Assembly: GCA_964655065.1 (NCBI GenBank)
Contig: CAZZLC010000003.1
Location: 62,001 to 126,000 of the forward strand
Reading direction: 5' to 3'
DNA length: 64,000 nt
Source: DRPG01 sp964655065
GTDB taxonomy: Bacteria > Myxococcota_A > UBA796 > GCA-2862545
The position numbers and the translations under genes were made by a program. The notes under the pieces were generated by a model. It was not told where the DNA came from. It did no database searches and saw nothing but the letters and a program-made list of their open reading frames with translations. This document shows, one piece after another, positions 8,220 to 17,773 of the stretch; position 1 is the first letter of the stretch, and every line of letters begins with the position of its first letter.

Positions 8220-9086
8220 GTGAACGGCTACCGCATCAAGACCGTGTCGGCGCTGACGGGGGTGTCTCGCAACACGCTCCTCGCCTGGGAGCGGCGATAT
8301 GGCTTCGTGGTGCCCGACAGGACCGACAACGGCTACCGGGTGTATTCCGACGCAGACGTCGCGAGGCTCCGCGAGGTGAAAGCCCTCGTCGACGCCGGCC
8401 ACCCCGTGTCCGAGGCGATCGCGCTCCTCGAAGAGCACCGCCGGCGGGGCACGCTCCCGCCGTCCATGGACCCCGAGGAGCAGGTCCAGCAGCGAGACGA
8501 GCTGCTGGCGTCGTTGCTCTCCTACGACCGCACCAAGGCCGACGTCGTGGTGGCAAGCTTCGCGGGGGAATCGTTCGCCGAGCTGCTCGAGAACATCTAC
8601 TTCCCGATCCTGCGCGAGCTCGGCGACGGCTGGGAGACCGGCCGCTACTCGATCGCCCAGGAGCACTTCGCGTCGGCCTACGTCCGCGAGCGCATGACGC
8701 GCATGCTCATCAACCTCGGCTGTGGCCCCGCCGGCGGCCCGCGCGTGGTGATGGCGTGCTATCCCGAAGATCCCCACGAGCTCGGCCTGCTCGGACTCTC
8801 CATCCGCTTCGCGCTCGCCGGCTGGCGGTCGGTGTTCCTGGGTGCGCGCATGCCGGAGGCCGACCTCGTCTCCTTCGTGCAAGGCCACCCGGCGCGACTG
8901 CTGTGCGTGTCGGTGGTCCAGAAGTACGACACCGCCGAGCTCGTCGGCTATGCCGAGCGCGTGAGGGCGGCGCTCCCCGACGACGTGATGTTCGCACTCG
9001 GGGGAGCGGGCATCCCGCATCCTGCGCCCGCCATCGAGGGCGTGCAGTTCGGCATCTCGTTCGAGGAGCTGATCAAGCTCACCTGA
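8220..9086 (+). CDS. carH: CarH-type B12-dependent light-sensing MerR-family repressor
   Basis: The 288-residue product has a MerR-like winged helix (YRIKTVSALTGVSRNTLLAW, then ERRYGF) at 4-70, a helical bundle, and a cobalamin-binding domain. The photoreceptor hallmarks are complete: W138-x9-E148-H149, which caps the adenosyl group, and D184-x-H186-x-x-G189, whose histidine binds cobalt. In characterised homologues, adenosylcobalamin in the dark drives a tetramer that represses carotenoid genes, and light breaks the Co-C bond and releases DNA. Start is GTG 8220 after GAGG; the long upstream frame overlaps crtB. It ends the crt operon and probably controls the repeats at 4946-5041, so it would repress itself. 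Confidence 0.93.
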   Translation: MNGYRIKTVSALTGVSRNTLLAWERRYGFVVPDRTDNGYRVYSDADVARLREVKALVDAGHPVSEAIALLEEHRRRGTLPPSMDPEEQVQQRDELLASLLSYDRTKADVVVASFAGESFAELLENIYFPILRELGDGWETGRYSIAQEHFASAYVRERMTRMLINLGCGPAGGPRVVMACYPEDPHELGLLGLSIRFALAGWRSVFLGARMPEADLVSFVQGHPARLLCVSVVQKYDTAELVGYAERVRAALPDDVMFALGGAGIPHPAPAIEGVQFGISFEELIKLT

Positions 9087-9104
9087 CGTCGCGTCGGAGT
9101 CCAC

Positions 9105-9917
9105 GTGCTGCTGCTGGCCATCGCCTGCACCGCCCCCGAGCCCCCGCCGCCTCCTCCGCACGTCCCCGAGCCCGGGCCGAGCAACGCCTGGCCATCCCCT
9201 GACGTCGTGTTCGTGCCGCCCGACATCGTGGTGCCCGAAGGATTCGGGCAAAGGAGCGTGTTCGTGACGGCGGGTCACGGCACGGGACGGAACGTCGGCA
9301 ACACCGGGTGTCGCTGCCAGCTCGAGCAGGACTTCACCCTCCGGGCGTCGCACGACCTCGCCGAGCAGCTCCGCGGCCTCGGCTTGTTCGACGTCACCGA
9401 AGCCCGCACGGGCAAGCAGCGGCCGAGCTACCGCTCCCGACTCCGACACCTGAAGCGGTCGGGGGCCGACGTGATGGTCGAGCTGCACAGCGACTACCGC
9501 GGGGGAGACCACTACCGGGTCACCGGCCAGCACGAGTCGGGGGAGTGGTGCTACGCGACGACCGACACGCCGGGTCTCGCGGTACTGGTGAGCGACGAGG
9601 GGCCCGACGCGCTTCGCGAGGGCCGCATCACGCTCGCCCGCGCGGTGGCCGGCGCCCTGTGGGAGGCGGGATTCGCGTACTTCGACGGCTACCAGTACGG
9701 CGAGCAATACGACGGCGACACCATGCCTGGCGTCTACCTCGACCGCCGGGGGCTCATGATGCTCCGTCGACCCGAGGTGCCCTCGATCCTCATCGAGACG
9801 CACAATGCGCTCGACCCCAACGAGGTGGCCCGCTGGGACGAGCCACGGACCCAGGACCTGTTCTTTCGCGCGGTGACGAAGGGGCTCGTCGACTACTTCT
9901 CGGTGACCGGCGGCTGA
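9105..9917 (+). CDS. N-acetylmuramoyl-L-alanine amidase-like lipoprotein
   Basis: The 270-residue product has a lipoprotein signal (LLLAIAC, Cys8) and a Pro-rich spacer, then an Amidase_3-like fold. The probable zinc ligands are H58 in VTAGHGTG, E74 in QLEQDF and H128 in VELHSD. ILIETHNALDPNEV matches the C-terminal E-x-x-x-(S/L)NP signature. It should cleave the sugar-peptide bond of peptidoglycan from an outer or inner membrane anchor. The central histidine motif reads ELHSD rather than the common (S)IHAN, so substrate or activity may differ. It starts 18 bases after carH and ends 16 bases before the kinase gene. Confidence 0.75.
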   Translation: MLLLAIACTAPEPPPPPPHVPEPGPSNAWPSPDVVFVPPDIVVPEGFGQRSVFVTAGHGTGRNVGNTGCRCQLEQDFTLRASHDLAEQLRGLGLFDVTEARTGKQRPSYRSRLRHLKRSGADVMVELHSDYRGGDHYRVTGQHESGEWCYATTDTPGLAVLVSDEGPDALREGRITLARAVAGALWEAGFAYFDGYQYGEQYDGDTMPGVYLDRRGLMMLRRPEVPSILIETHNALDPNEVARWDEPRTQDLFFRAVTKGLVDYFSVTGG

Positions 9918-9933
9918 CGGGGTAGGGAACGTC

Positions 9934-12900
9934 GTGCAGATCGCCGAAGGCCAGATGATCGGGTCCTACGTGATCGATGGCCTCCTCGGCGTCGGGGGCA
10001 TGGCCGAGGTGTGGGCCGCCACGCATGCCCTCCTGCAGGTTCAGGTGGCCGTCAAGGTGCTCACGCGAGCCGCGCACGCCGACCGCATGCTCCGCGAGGG
10101 GCGCGTGCAGGCCGCCCTCGACCATCCGAACCTGCTTCCCGTGCGCGACGTCATCGAGATCGACGACCGGGTCGGACTCGTGCTGCCCCTGGTCCGTGGT
10201 CCCTCGCTCGACGTGCTCCTCGCGCGACACCGACTGGCCGAAGCCGACGCGCTCGCGCTGTTCGAGGGCATCGTCGATGGGCTCCACCACGCCCACCGCA
10301 GCGGCTTCGTGCACCGCGACCTGAAGCCAGGCAACGTGCTGATCGAGGCGCGCTGGGGGCGAATCGTGCCTCGCGTCGCCGACTTCGGGCTCGTCAAGAC
10401 GGCGCGGGACGGGGCTCGAACCGAGTCCGGCGCGATGATGGGGACGGTCGCCTACGCCGCCCCCGAGCAACTGCGGGACGCCTCCAACGTCGACCAGCGT
10501 GCCGACCTCTTCAGCCTCGGCGTGATGCTGGTCGAGCTCCTCACCGGCCACCGTCCGTTCGCGGGAACGACGTCGGCGAGCCTCGCCGACGCCCACCGCG
10601 AGGGGCCGGACCTCCACGGGGTTCCGCCCCGGTGGGTGTCGCTGTGCGAGACGCTGCTGGCCATCGACCCGCGCGACCGCCCGACCAGCGGCCAGGACGT
10701 CCGGGATGCCCTCTCCGAGCGCCCTCCCCACGTCGACTCGCTCGCGACCACCTCGCCGCTGGGCCGCGCCGTGGCCGACGTCGCACCGACCATTCCCCGG
10801 ACCTCGCGCCTCACCACCCTCCCGGAGAGCGAGGTGCGGGCCGAGCGGTCGCGAACCGCGCGGCTCCCCGCGGAGATCGACCGGTTCGTGGGCCGGTGCA
10901 GCGACCTGGACGCACTGGCCGAGCGGGTCGGCCAGGGACGGGTCGTCAGCGTGCTCGGAGCTGCCGGCGCCGGCAAGACGCGGCTCGCCGTGCAGTACGC
11001 GCGCGAGCACGCCGACGGGTTCGCCGGTGGGATCGTGTTCTGCGATCTGTCGGAGACGCGGACGAAGGAAGGCCTGGCCTACGCGCTTGCCCAAGCCCTG
11101 GGCGCGAAGGTCGACCGCCGCGACCCGTTCGCCCACGTCGCCGCGCTGGTCGCGGCCCGAGGCCCGTGCCTCGTGGTGCTCGACAACTTCGAGCAGCTGG
11201 TCGAGCACGCCGAGGCCACCGTCACGCGCTTCGTGTCCGAGACCGAGGAGGCGCGGTTCCTGGTCACGAGCCGGGTCCTCCTCGGGGTGCCCGGTGAGAC
11301 GGTCCTGCGACTCGGCCCGCTGGACGAGCGCGACGCCGTCGAGCTCTTCGTGGAGCGCGCCCGCGCGCGCAAGCAGGACTTCGCCCTCGACGCGTCTACC
11401 GAGGCCGAGGTGGTCGGTCTCGTGCGGGAGCTCGACGGGCTGCCCCTCGCCATCGAGCTCGCCGCCGCCCGGATCGCGTTGATGTCCCCCGCTACGCTCC
11501 GCTCGCGGCTCGGCGAGCGATTCCGGCTGCTCGCGGGCCCCAAGACCACGCTTCGGGCCGCCATCGACGGCTCCTGGGAGCTCCTCGACCCGTGTGCGAG
11601 GGACGCGTTCGCCCAGTGCAGCGTGTTCGAAGGCGGCTTCACCCTCGAGGCGGCCGAGGCGGTGATCGATCTCTCGGCTCACGACGACGCCCCGTGGACC
11701 ATCGATGTCCTGCAGACCCTGGTCGACGCCTCGTTGGTGAGGCCGCTCGGCGAGAACGCCCTCGGCGAGCGCCGGTTCGGCATGCTGCTCTCCATGCAGG
11801 CGTACGCGCGGGACAAGCTGGCCGCTGCCGACCCCGCTCGAGACCGCCACCTTCGGTACTATGCGCAGTTTGGCGGCGAGGCGGAGGTGGCGTCGCTCGG
11901 GACGTTCGGCGGGAGCACCCGCTGGTTCGCCCTCGCGACCGAGACCGACAACGTCGTGGCGGCCAACCGGCACGCCGGCGTGGTCGGCGACGTGGCGGCC
12001 GCGGTACGCACGGCGCGGGCGATTCAGGTCGTGGCCATGCGCACCGCGGTGGGCAGCGCGTCCCCGATCCTGAACGCGACCCTCGGGATGCTCGGCGGCC
12101 ACCCCCGGCTGCGCGCGCAGGTCATCGACATGCTCGCCGAGGTGCAGGCCGCCCAGGGGCAGCTCGGCGACGCGGCGGAGAACCTCGCCGTCGCTCTGGC
12201 GCTCTTTCGCCAGAGCGGAGACCGCCGCGGAGAGGCCCACGCCCTGCGCACCATCGGGAGTCTCGAGCGACTGCGGGGCCGCCTCCTCCCTGCTCTCGAG
12301 GCCCTCGAGGAGGCGCTGGCCATTTCCAGGGAGCTCGGCGAGCCCGCGCTGACCGCACACGTCCAGGGGTCGCTCGGCATCGTGCTGCACGTCCTGGGGC
12401 GGTACGACGACGCGATCCGCACGTACCGGGCTGCCCTCGCCACCCACCGCGAGCGCGGCAACCGCGCCGCCGAGGCGAAGACCCTCAACAACCTCGCCAT
12501 CGACTACCGAGCCCTCGGCCGCCACGACGAGGCGTTCGCCGCCTACGAGGAAGCGCTCACCATCCACCGCGAGGTCGGCAACCAGCGCCTCGCGGCGGGG
12601 GTCCTGAACAACCTGGGGCTCCTGTACGGAATGCACGGCCGGACCGCCGAGGCCCGGGCTTCGTTCGAGAGCGCGCTCGCCATCCACCGCGAGGTCGGCG
12701 ACCGCCTCGACGAAGGCACGCTGCTCGCGAACCTCGGCTTCGACCACCTGCTCCGGGGCGAGCTCGACGAGGCCGAGCCCCTCCTGCAACGCGCCCTCGC
12801 CATCAACCGCGACGTCGGCAATCGGCGCTTCGAGGGGATCGCCATCGCCCACCTGGCCCGGCTCCTCCGGGCTCGAGACCAGCTTGCCCAGGCCGAGGCA

Positions 12901-13353
12901 CGCGCGCGCGAGGCGGTGGCGATCCACCGCGAGACCGACGGCCAGCCCGACCTGCTCGAGGCCCTGGACACGCTCGGGCACCTCCTCCTCGACGAGGACC
13001 GGCTCGAGGAAGCCCGCGAGGTGCTCGAAGAGGCGCTCGCCATCGCCGTCGAGATCGAGAGCCGGGGGCTCGAGGGGCGGGTCGCGGGCAAGCTCGGGCT
13101 CGTGGAGGCCAAGCTCGGCTGTCCCGGCGGGCGCGAGCGCCTGGAGCGTGCCGAGGCACGGATTCGCGAGATCACCGACCCGCGCGGGCTCGGGTTGGTC
13201 CTCACCATGCGAGCCCGGCTGGAGGTCTTCGAGGGACGATCCGCCGAGCACCGGCGGGCGCTCGACGAGGCCCGGGGCATCGCCAGCGCCGTGGGCGACC
13301 CGCCCACGTCGTGGCTCGGTCAGGCGATCGCACGCCTGGAAGCCCCTCCGTGA
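9934..13353 (+). CDS. Ser/Thr protein kinase fused to an NTPase domain and TPR array
   Basis: The product has 1139 residues. The kinase domain (about 10-270) has K41, HRDLKPGN (from H127) and DFG (D150), all apparently intact. It is followed by an AfsR/NB-ARC-like ATPase with GAAGAGKT (343-350) and LVVLDNFEQL (about 412), a winged-helix-like part, and about ten TPR units (about 720-1110). No membrane segment is visible, so it is probably cytoplasmic. Proteins of this design act as signalling hubs in myxobacteria: the TPRs bind partners, ATP cycling changes assembly and the kinase reports. GTG 9934 follows a GGGGTAGGG-like ribosome site. Targets are unknown. Confidence 0.88.
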   Translation: MQIAEGQMIGSYVIDGLLGVGGMAEVWAATHALLQVQVAVKVLTRAAHADRMLREGRVQAALDHPNLLPVRDVIEIDDRVGLVLPLVRGPSLDVLLARHRLAEADALALFEGIVDGLHHAHRSGFVHRDLKPGNVLIEARWGRIVPRVADFGLVKTARDGARTESGAMMGTVAYAAPEQLRDASNVDQRADLFSLGVMLVELLTGHRPFAGTTSASLADAHREGPDLHGVPPRWVSLCETLLAIDPRDRPTSGQDVRDALSERPPHVDSLATTSPLGRAVADVAPTIPRTSRLTTLPESEVRAERSRTARLPAEIDRFVGRCSDLDALAERVGQGRVVSVLGAAGAGKTRLAVQYAREHADGFAGGIVFCDLSETRTKEGLAYALAQALGAKVDRRDPFAHVAALVAARGPCLVVLDNFEQLVEHAEATVTRFVSETEEARFLVTSRVLLGVPGETVLRLGPLDERDAVELFVERARARKQDFALDASTEAEVVGLVRELDGLPLAIELAAARIALMSPATLRSRLGERFRLLAGPKTTLRAAIDGSWELLDPCARDAFAQCSVFEGGFTLEAAEAVIDLSAHDDAPWTIDVLQTLVDASLVRPLGENALGERRFGMLLSMQAYARDKLAAADPARDRHLRYYAQFGGEAEVASLGTFGGSTRWFALATETDNVVAANRHAGVVGDVAAAVRTARAIQVVAMRTAVGSASPILNATLGMLGGHPRLRAQVIDMLAEVQAAQGQLGDAAENLAVALALFRQSGDRRGEAHALRTIGSLERLRGRLLPALEALEEALAISRELGEPALTAHVQGSLGIVLHVLGRYDDAIRTYRAALATHRERGNRAAEAKTLNNLAIDYRALGRHDEAFAAYEEALTIHREVGNQRLAAGVLNNLGLLYGMHGRTAEARASFESALAIHREVGDRLDEGTLLANLGFDHLLRGELDEAEPLLQRALAINRDVGNRRFEGIAIAHLARLLRARDQLAQAEARAREAVAIHRETDGQPDLLEALDTLGHLLLDEDRLEEAREVLEEALAIAVEIESRGLEGRVAGKLGLVEAKLGCPGGRERLERAEARIREITDPRGLGLVLTMRARLEVFEGRSAEHRRALDEARGIASAVGDPPTSWLGQAIARLEAPP
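12310..13060 (+). repeat. In-gene 120-bp tandem repeat coding for TPR units
   Basis: Within the kinase gene the segment coding for (E/A)AL(A/T)IHREVGN recurs with an exact 120-base (40-residue) period at 12310, 12430, 12550, 12670, 12790, 12910 and 13030. The copies at 12550, 12670 and 12790 are the closest at DNA level. The 40-residue period is typical of kinesin-light-chain-like TPRs and points to recent internal duplication. Confidence 0.85.
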
Positions 13354-13393
13354 TCGGGGGAGCGCTGCCCGGCGAGCCCCCCCGTGGATGCGG

Positions 13394-14881
13394 TCAGAGC
13401 GCGGCCACGACCGTGGGGCGCCGGTCCCGCCAGGGACGAAGCTGCTCGAGCTGAGCGGCCACCCGGAGGATCGTCGCCTCGTCCCCGAACCGGCCCACGA
13501 TCTGGACCCCGATCGGAAGGCCCTCCGGGGTGCGGTGGGCGGGCACCGAGATCGCGGGCTGTCCCGTCTGGTTGAAGAGCTGCGTGTTCGGCGTGCGCTC
13601 CAGGTTCTCGTCGGCGATGCGGTCGGCGGCGAGCTGGAGGGCCTGGGGGACCGGCGCGTACCGGAGGGCCTGCAACGCGAGCTTGCGGGCGCCATCGATG
13701 GCGAGCTCCCCGATGCGCACGGGCGGCGCGGCGGCCGTCGGCGTGATCAGCACGTCGTAGGTCTCGTGGAACGCAGCCAGGGAACGTCCCGCGGCCATGG
13801 CGGCGTCACGAGCCTGCTGGAGCTGGATGCCGCTCGCGGCGCTCCCGATCTGGTAGAGCAGCCAGGTGCCGGGCTCGAAGGCGTCCGGCGACGGCCGACG
13901 ACCGAGGAGCTCCGCCCAGCGGAGGATGTTCGTCGCGGTGCCCACGGCGATCTGCGTGACGTAAGCCCGCTTGAGCTCGTCGGCCGGAAACACGGGGTGG
14001 GCCTCCTCGACCTCGTGTCCTGCATCGGCGAGCGCGGCGACGGTGGCGTCGACGGCGGCGATGCACTCGGGGTCCGTGGTCCGCCCGAACAGCGAGCGGG
14101 TCGTGAACGCGACGCGCAGCTTGCCGGGGTCCCGGCCGACCTCGTCGGTGTAGGCGCGGTTCACCGGCGGGGCTGCGTAGGGGTCACCCGCCATCGGCCC
14201 GGCGAGCACGTCGAGGAAGGCCGCCGTGTCGCGCACGGTCCGCGTGAGCACGCCCCACTGCACGTAGCCGCCCCAACCCTCGCCCTGGTTGGGACCCAGC
14301 GGAATCCGCCCCCGGGTGGCCTTGAGCCCGACCAGCCCGCAGTGGGACGCCGGCAACCGCAACGAGCCACCGCCATCGCCGCCGTGACCGACGGGCACCG
14401 CCCTCGCGGCCACCAGCGCCGCCGAACCGCCCGACGAGCCGCCGGTCGAGTGATCGACCGACCAGGGATTTCGGGTCGCTCCGCGCCACAGGGGCTCCGT
14501 GGTGCCGAGGATGGCGAGCTCGGGCAGGTTCGTGCGCGCCACGAAGGTGACACCGGCCTGGCGGAACCGCCGGAGAATCTCTGCGTCGCGCTCGGGAAGG
14601 TAGCCGTCGAGGAAGCGCGAGGACGCCGTGTACGGCACCCCGGCCTGCGTGCCGTTGTAGTCCTTGAGGACCATGGGCACGCCGTGGAAACGCCCCTTCG
14701 GCAGCCCCGCCTTCGCCTCCGCCGCCGCCACGTCGTACATCCGGTACACGACGGCGTTGAGCTTCGGGTTGACCTGCTCGATGGCCCGGATGGCGCACTC
14801 GGTCAGCTCGAGAGGCGTGACCTCGCCCTTGTGGACCCTCGACGCGAGCTCGGTCGCGTCGACCTCGGTGTAGTCGTTCAT
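13394..14881 (-). CDS. Amidase signature family enzyme
   Basis: The 495-residue product carries the Ser-Ser-Lys triad of the amidase signature family: K73 in PMVLKD, the cis-serine S149 in HSTGGSSGGS, and the nucleophile S173 in GGDGGGSLRLPA. The family hydrolyses amides and includes GatA. There is no GatB/GatC neighbour and the C-terminus is unlike GatA, so a stand-alone amidase is more likely. The ATG at 14881 is chosen because the frame upstream overlaps the peptidase gene. It converges on the kinase gene with about 40 bases between stops. Substrate unknown. Confidence 0.85.
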   Translation of the reverse strand: MNDYTEVDATELASRVHKGEVTPLELTECAIRAIEQVNPKLNAVVYRMYDVAAAEAKAGLPKGRFHGVPMVLKDYNGTQAGVPYTASSRFLDGYLPERDAEILRRFRQAGVTFVARTNLPELAILGTTEPLWRGATRNPWSVDHSTGGSSGGSAALVAARAVPVGHGGDGGGSLRLPASHCGLVGLKATRGRIPLGPNQGEGWGGYVQWGVLTRTVRDTAAFLDVLAGPMAGDPYAAPPVNRAYTDEVGRDPGKLRVAFTTRSLFGRTTDPECIAAVDATVAALADAGHEVEEAHPVFPADELKRAYVTQIAVGTATNILRWAELLGRRPSPDAFEPGTWLLYQIGSAASGIQLQQARDAAMAAGRSLAAFHETYDVLITPTAAAPPVRIGELAIDGARKLALQALRYAPVPQALQLAADRIADENLERTPNTQLFNQTGQPAISVPAHRTPEGLPIGVQIVGRFGDEATILRVAAQLEQLRPWRDRRPTVVAAL

Positions 14882-14909
14882 GCCGGGCGGGTAACCCGGA
14901 GATCGGGGG

Positions 14910-17057
14910 TCACGGTGCGGGTTCGGTGACCTCGGCGAGGCCGGGCACCAGATCGACGCCGGCGCGCACCTCGAGCTCGGCATCGCCGAAGTCGGATGGC
15001 CAGTCCCAGGCCGGACCGCCGAGACACGTCGAGAGGAACCGGTCCTCGAGCACGGGCTGAGCGTGGCGATTGGGGAGCTCGGCGAGGCCGTGGTGCTCCC
15101 ACGGGAAGCGAATCCAGGCCGCGTCGCGGCCGGCGGCGATCGCCCGGTCCACGAAGTCGCGGACCACCTGGTCGGCGTTCTTCTCGTCGAGGCCTCCGTT
15201 CCAGATCAGCACGGGGACCCGGAGCCTGCGGATCGCGGCGTCGAGCTCGTCGCCGGTCGCGATCGGCGTGCGGACCATCCCGGCCACGGCACAGCGGATT
15301 CGCAGCGTCTCTGCGGTCGCGAAGCGCAGGCCGGCATAGCCGCCGTAGCTGTGGCCGAGCATGGCGATGCGCTCGGGATCCGCCGTGCCCTCGGCGACGA
15401 GCTGATCGATGGCGTCCTCGAGGTCGCCGATCATCGCGCCGCCGTAGCCTGCGTCCGCACCGTGGGTGCGCGACCACCCGAACCCGTAGGTGCCCCGGAA
15501 GTTGACCTGCAGCGTGGCGTAGCCGCGCTCGGCGAGGGCGTGGGCGGTCTCGTCGCGGCGGAAGACGTGCCGTCCCGACCAGGGCCCACCGTGGACGTGC
15601 ACCACGAGCGGCCAGCGGCCGGGGCCCGGGGTCGTGACGTAGGCGGCGAGACGCGTGCCGTCGCGGACCTCGATCACCCGGGCCTCGAGGTGGCCAGGCA
15701 CAGGCTCGGGATCGGGACCGAGGAGGTGCAGCGCGCGGGGGGACCGGTCGTAGACGGCAAAGCGGGGGGCCGCATCGCCCGACCAGGTGCGCAACAGCCA
15801 GCGCTCGTCGTCGGCGACGCGCTGCTCGACGGTGAAGTCACCGTCGAGGGTCCGCTCGAGCCAGGCGAAGTCGTCGCGGACGGCGTCGGTCGGGACCCAG
15901 TGCAGTCGCTCGGCGTTCCAGGCCACCGCATCGACGCGGCCGTCGTCATCGACGAGCCACTCGACGGTGTCGGCCCAGGCCTCGTCGCGGTGGACGGCCG
16001 GCTCCAATCGGGCGAGCTCGCCACCAACGAGGAGACGGATCGGCGCGTCACCGATGCGGGGAGTGGGGGCGCGATCGACCACCCACTCGGGCTGCCAGCC
16101 CTCGACGATCGCCGTACCGTCGAGCTCCTCGACGCGAACGCGATCGCGGCTGACGCCGCGTCCCCCGTAGGTCTTCTCGCGCCGAACCACGGCTCGCGGC
16201 CGGTACCTCCCGTCGAGCAGGAGGTCGTCGGCGGTGGCGTGTGCGGCGAGCTCGCTCTGGGCGCCGTCGCGAACCGATACGGCCACCACCCGCGTGCCCC
16301 CATCCGGGGGCCGGGTCCACACCAGGAGCCGATCGTCCGCCCACTCCGGGACGACGGCGTGGACGCGCCCGGGCACCCGCGCCAGCTCGGCCCCGCCGAT
16401 CGTCACCACGTGCCCTTCGTCCGAGACCGCGACCGCCGAGCGGCCATCGGGCAACGGCGACCACCACCGAGGCAGCCAGGGCACTGTCGCGTACGACGTG
16501 GGCGCTCCTCCGGGCCAGGGCCGCGACGACGGCTCGACGACGTCCCAGTCCTCGCGCAGCTGCCACAGCACGTCGCCACGGTCCGAGAGCTTGGTGTGCG
16601 GCGGTGGGGGCAGGGGGTCCCAGTCCCGGAGCGGTGAGGTCGGGGGCAAAGACGGCGGGACAGGCCGACGCCATGGTCCCACGAGAGGGCCGGGACGCTC
16701 GTGGGCCCAGAGCGAGAGCGTGCCCAGGTGTCGACCGGGCACGCTGGCCGGGCCCGAGAACCCGCGACGGTCCCGGGAGAGTGTCGCGGTCAGGGTCTCT
16801 TCGCCCCACGCGAACTGGAGGACCAGGGGCGAGCCCTCGCGCAGCGAGGTGAGCACCGCGGTGGACGCGTGCTCGGTGAAGCGCAAGCGACCCGCAGGTC
16901 CGTCGGGCTTGTCCAGAACGTGGAGGGTGCCGGTGAGTGCCCGAGGGCGACCGCGGGACCGCGACCAGCGCGCCTGCCACTGACCGGACAGTGCGTCCAG
17001 GCCGGCCTCGACGGCAGGCGACCCGCAAGCGGTCACGGCGACGAAGAGTGACGTCAC
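14910..17057 (-). CDS. S9 (prolyl oligopeptidase-type) peptidase lipoprotein
   Basis: The 715-residue product starts with a short lipoprotein signal (FVAVTACGSP). A long N-terminal beta-propeller-like region with WD-type strands follows, then an alpha/beta hydrolase domain: HVHGGPW oxyanion loop, GHSYGG nucleophile Ser near 569, Asp in NGGLDEKN near 620, His in WEHHG near 654. It should cut short peptides after Pro, Ala or acyl groups in the periplasm or at the surface. GTG 17057 lies 7 bases after the rdgB stop, so the two are likely co-transcribed. Propeller sequence is degenerate; blade number was not resolved. Confidence 0.85.
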   Translation of the reverse strand: MTSLFVAVTACGSPAVEAGLDALSGQWQARWSRSRGRPRALTGTLHVLDKPDGPAGRLRFTEHASTAVLTSLREGSPLVLQFAWGEETLTATLSRDRRGFSGPASVPGRHLGTLSLWAHERPGPLVGPWRRPVPPSLPPTSPLRDWDPLPPPPHTKLSDRGDVLWQLREDWDVVEPSSRPWPGGAPTSYATVPWLPRWWSPLPDGRSAVAVSDEGHVVTIGGAELARVPGRVHAVVPEWADDRLLVWTRPPDGGTRVVAVSVRDGAQSELAAHATADDLLLDGRYRPRAVVRREKTYGGRGVSRDRVRVEELDGTAIVEGWQPEWVVDRAPTPRIGDAPIRLLVGGELARLEPAVHRDEAWADTVEWLVDDDGRVDAVAWNAERLHWVPTDAVRDDFAWLERTLDGDFTVEQRVADDERWLLRTWSGDAAPRFAVYDRSPRALHLLGPDPEPVPGHLEARVIEVRDGTRLAAYVTTPGPGRWPLVVHVHGGPWSGRHVFRRDETAHALAERGYATLQVNFRGTYGFGWSRTHGADAGYGGAMIGDLEDAIDQLVAEGTADPERIAMLGHSYGGYAGLRFATAETLRIRCAVAGMVRTPIATGDELDAAIRRLRVPVLIWNGGLDEKNADQVVRDFVDRAIAAGRDAAWIRFPWEHHGLAELPNRHAQPVLEDRFLSTCLGGPAWDWPSDFGDAELEVRAGVDLVPGLAEVTEPAP

Positions 17058-17064
17058 GATGGGG

Positions 17065-17646
17065 TCAGTCCCCCTTCAGGAGCCCGGGAAGCTGGCGGAA
17101 GGCCCGGCCTCGGTGGCTGATCGCGTTCTTCTCCTCCATCGTCAGCTCCGCCATCGAGCGTCCGGGCGCCTCGTCGGGCCAGAACAGCGGGTCGTAGCCG
17201 AAGCCGCCCTCGCCGTGCGGGGCGGTGCCAATCGTCCCCTCGACCCGGCCTTCGGCCGTGCGCTCACCCGAGGGGCCGACCACCGCGATGACGCAGCGAT
17301 AACGGGCCCGACGGTTCGCGACGCCCTCCAGCTTGTCGAGCAGCAGCTGGTTGTTCGCCTCGAACGTCTGGCTGGGCGAGAAGCGCTTGCTGTGCACGCC
17401 CGGAGCGCCGTCCAGCGCGTCCACCTCGACCCCCGAGTCGTCGGCGACGCAGGCGAGACCGGTGCGCTCGTAGACGAAGCGAGCCTTCTGCAGCGCATTG
17501 CCCGCAAACGTGTCCTGCGTCTCGGGAGGGTCTTCGGCGAACCCGAGCTCGGCGAGCGTCTGCAGCTCGAGGTCGCTCCCGTCGAGCAAGGCGCGGACCT
17601 CCTCGACCTTGTGGGCGTTGTGGGTGGCAAACACGAGTCGAGGCAC
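17065..17646 (-). CDS. rdgB: RdgB/HAM1-type dITP/XTP pyrophosphatase
   Basis: The 193-residue product has all family signatures: FATHNAHKVEE at the N-terminus, VADDSGVEVDAL in the middle, GGFGYDPLF, and ISHRGRA at the C-terminus. It hydrolyses non-canonical purine triphosphates (dITP, XTP) to monophosphates, keeping hypoxanthine and xanthine out of DNA. Length is typical. It is followed closely by the S9 peptidase gene and is divergent from the M16 peptidase gene across about 127 bases. Confidence 0.95.
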   Translation of the reverse strand: MPRLVFATHNAHKVEEVRALLDGSDLELQTLAELGFAEDPPETQDTFAGNALQKARFVYERTGLACVADDSGVEVDALDGAPGVHSKRFSPSQTFEANNQLLLDKLEGVANRRARYRCVIAVVGPSGERTAEGRVEGTIGTAPHGEGGFGYDPLFWPDEAPGRSMAELTMEEKNAISHRGRAFRQLPGLLKGD

Positions 17647-17773
17647 GAATTGGCCCTCCTGGCAAGGGATTCACGAAGGTGTCAGCGGATGCGAGCGCTC
17701 TTGGACCAGGCCGGCAGGGAGCGTTAGCCCCGAGGCTCCGACCGGGGGGCTGGTCGGGCCCGGAGGTGTTCGT

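Noticed and set aside
13355..13384. GC-rich inverted repeat (CGGGGG...CCCCCG) between the kinase and amidase genes as a terminator
   Set aside because: The loop is long, there is no T tract and such C/G runs are common here, so I do not call it.
9790..13695. A very long open frame on the strand opposite the kinase-TPR gene (about 1300 codons)
   Set aside because: It mirrors the kinase gene, has no family motifs, and open antisense frames are expected in GC-rich codon-biased DNA. The same applies to long antisense frames opposite metH, the crt arm and the S9 peptidase.
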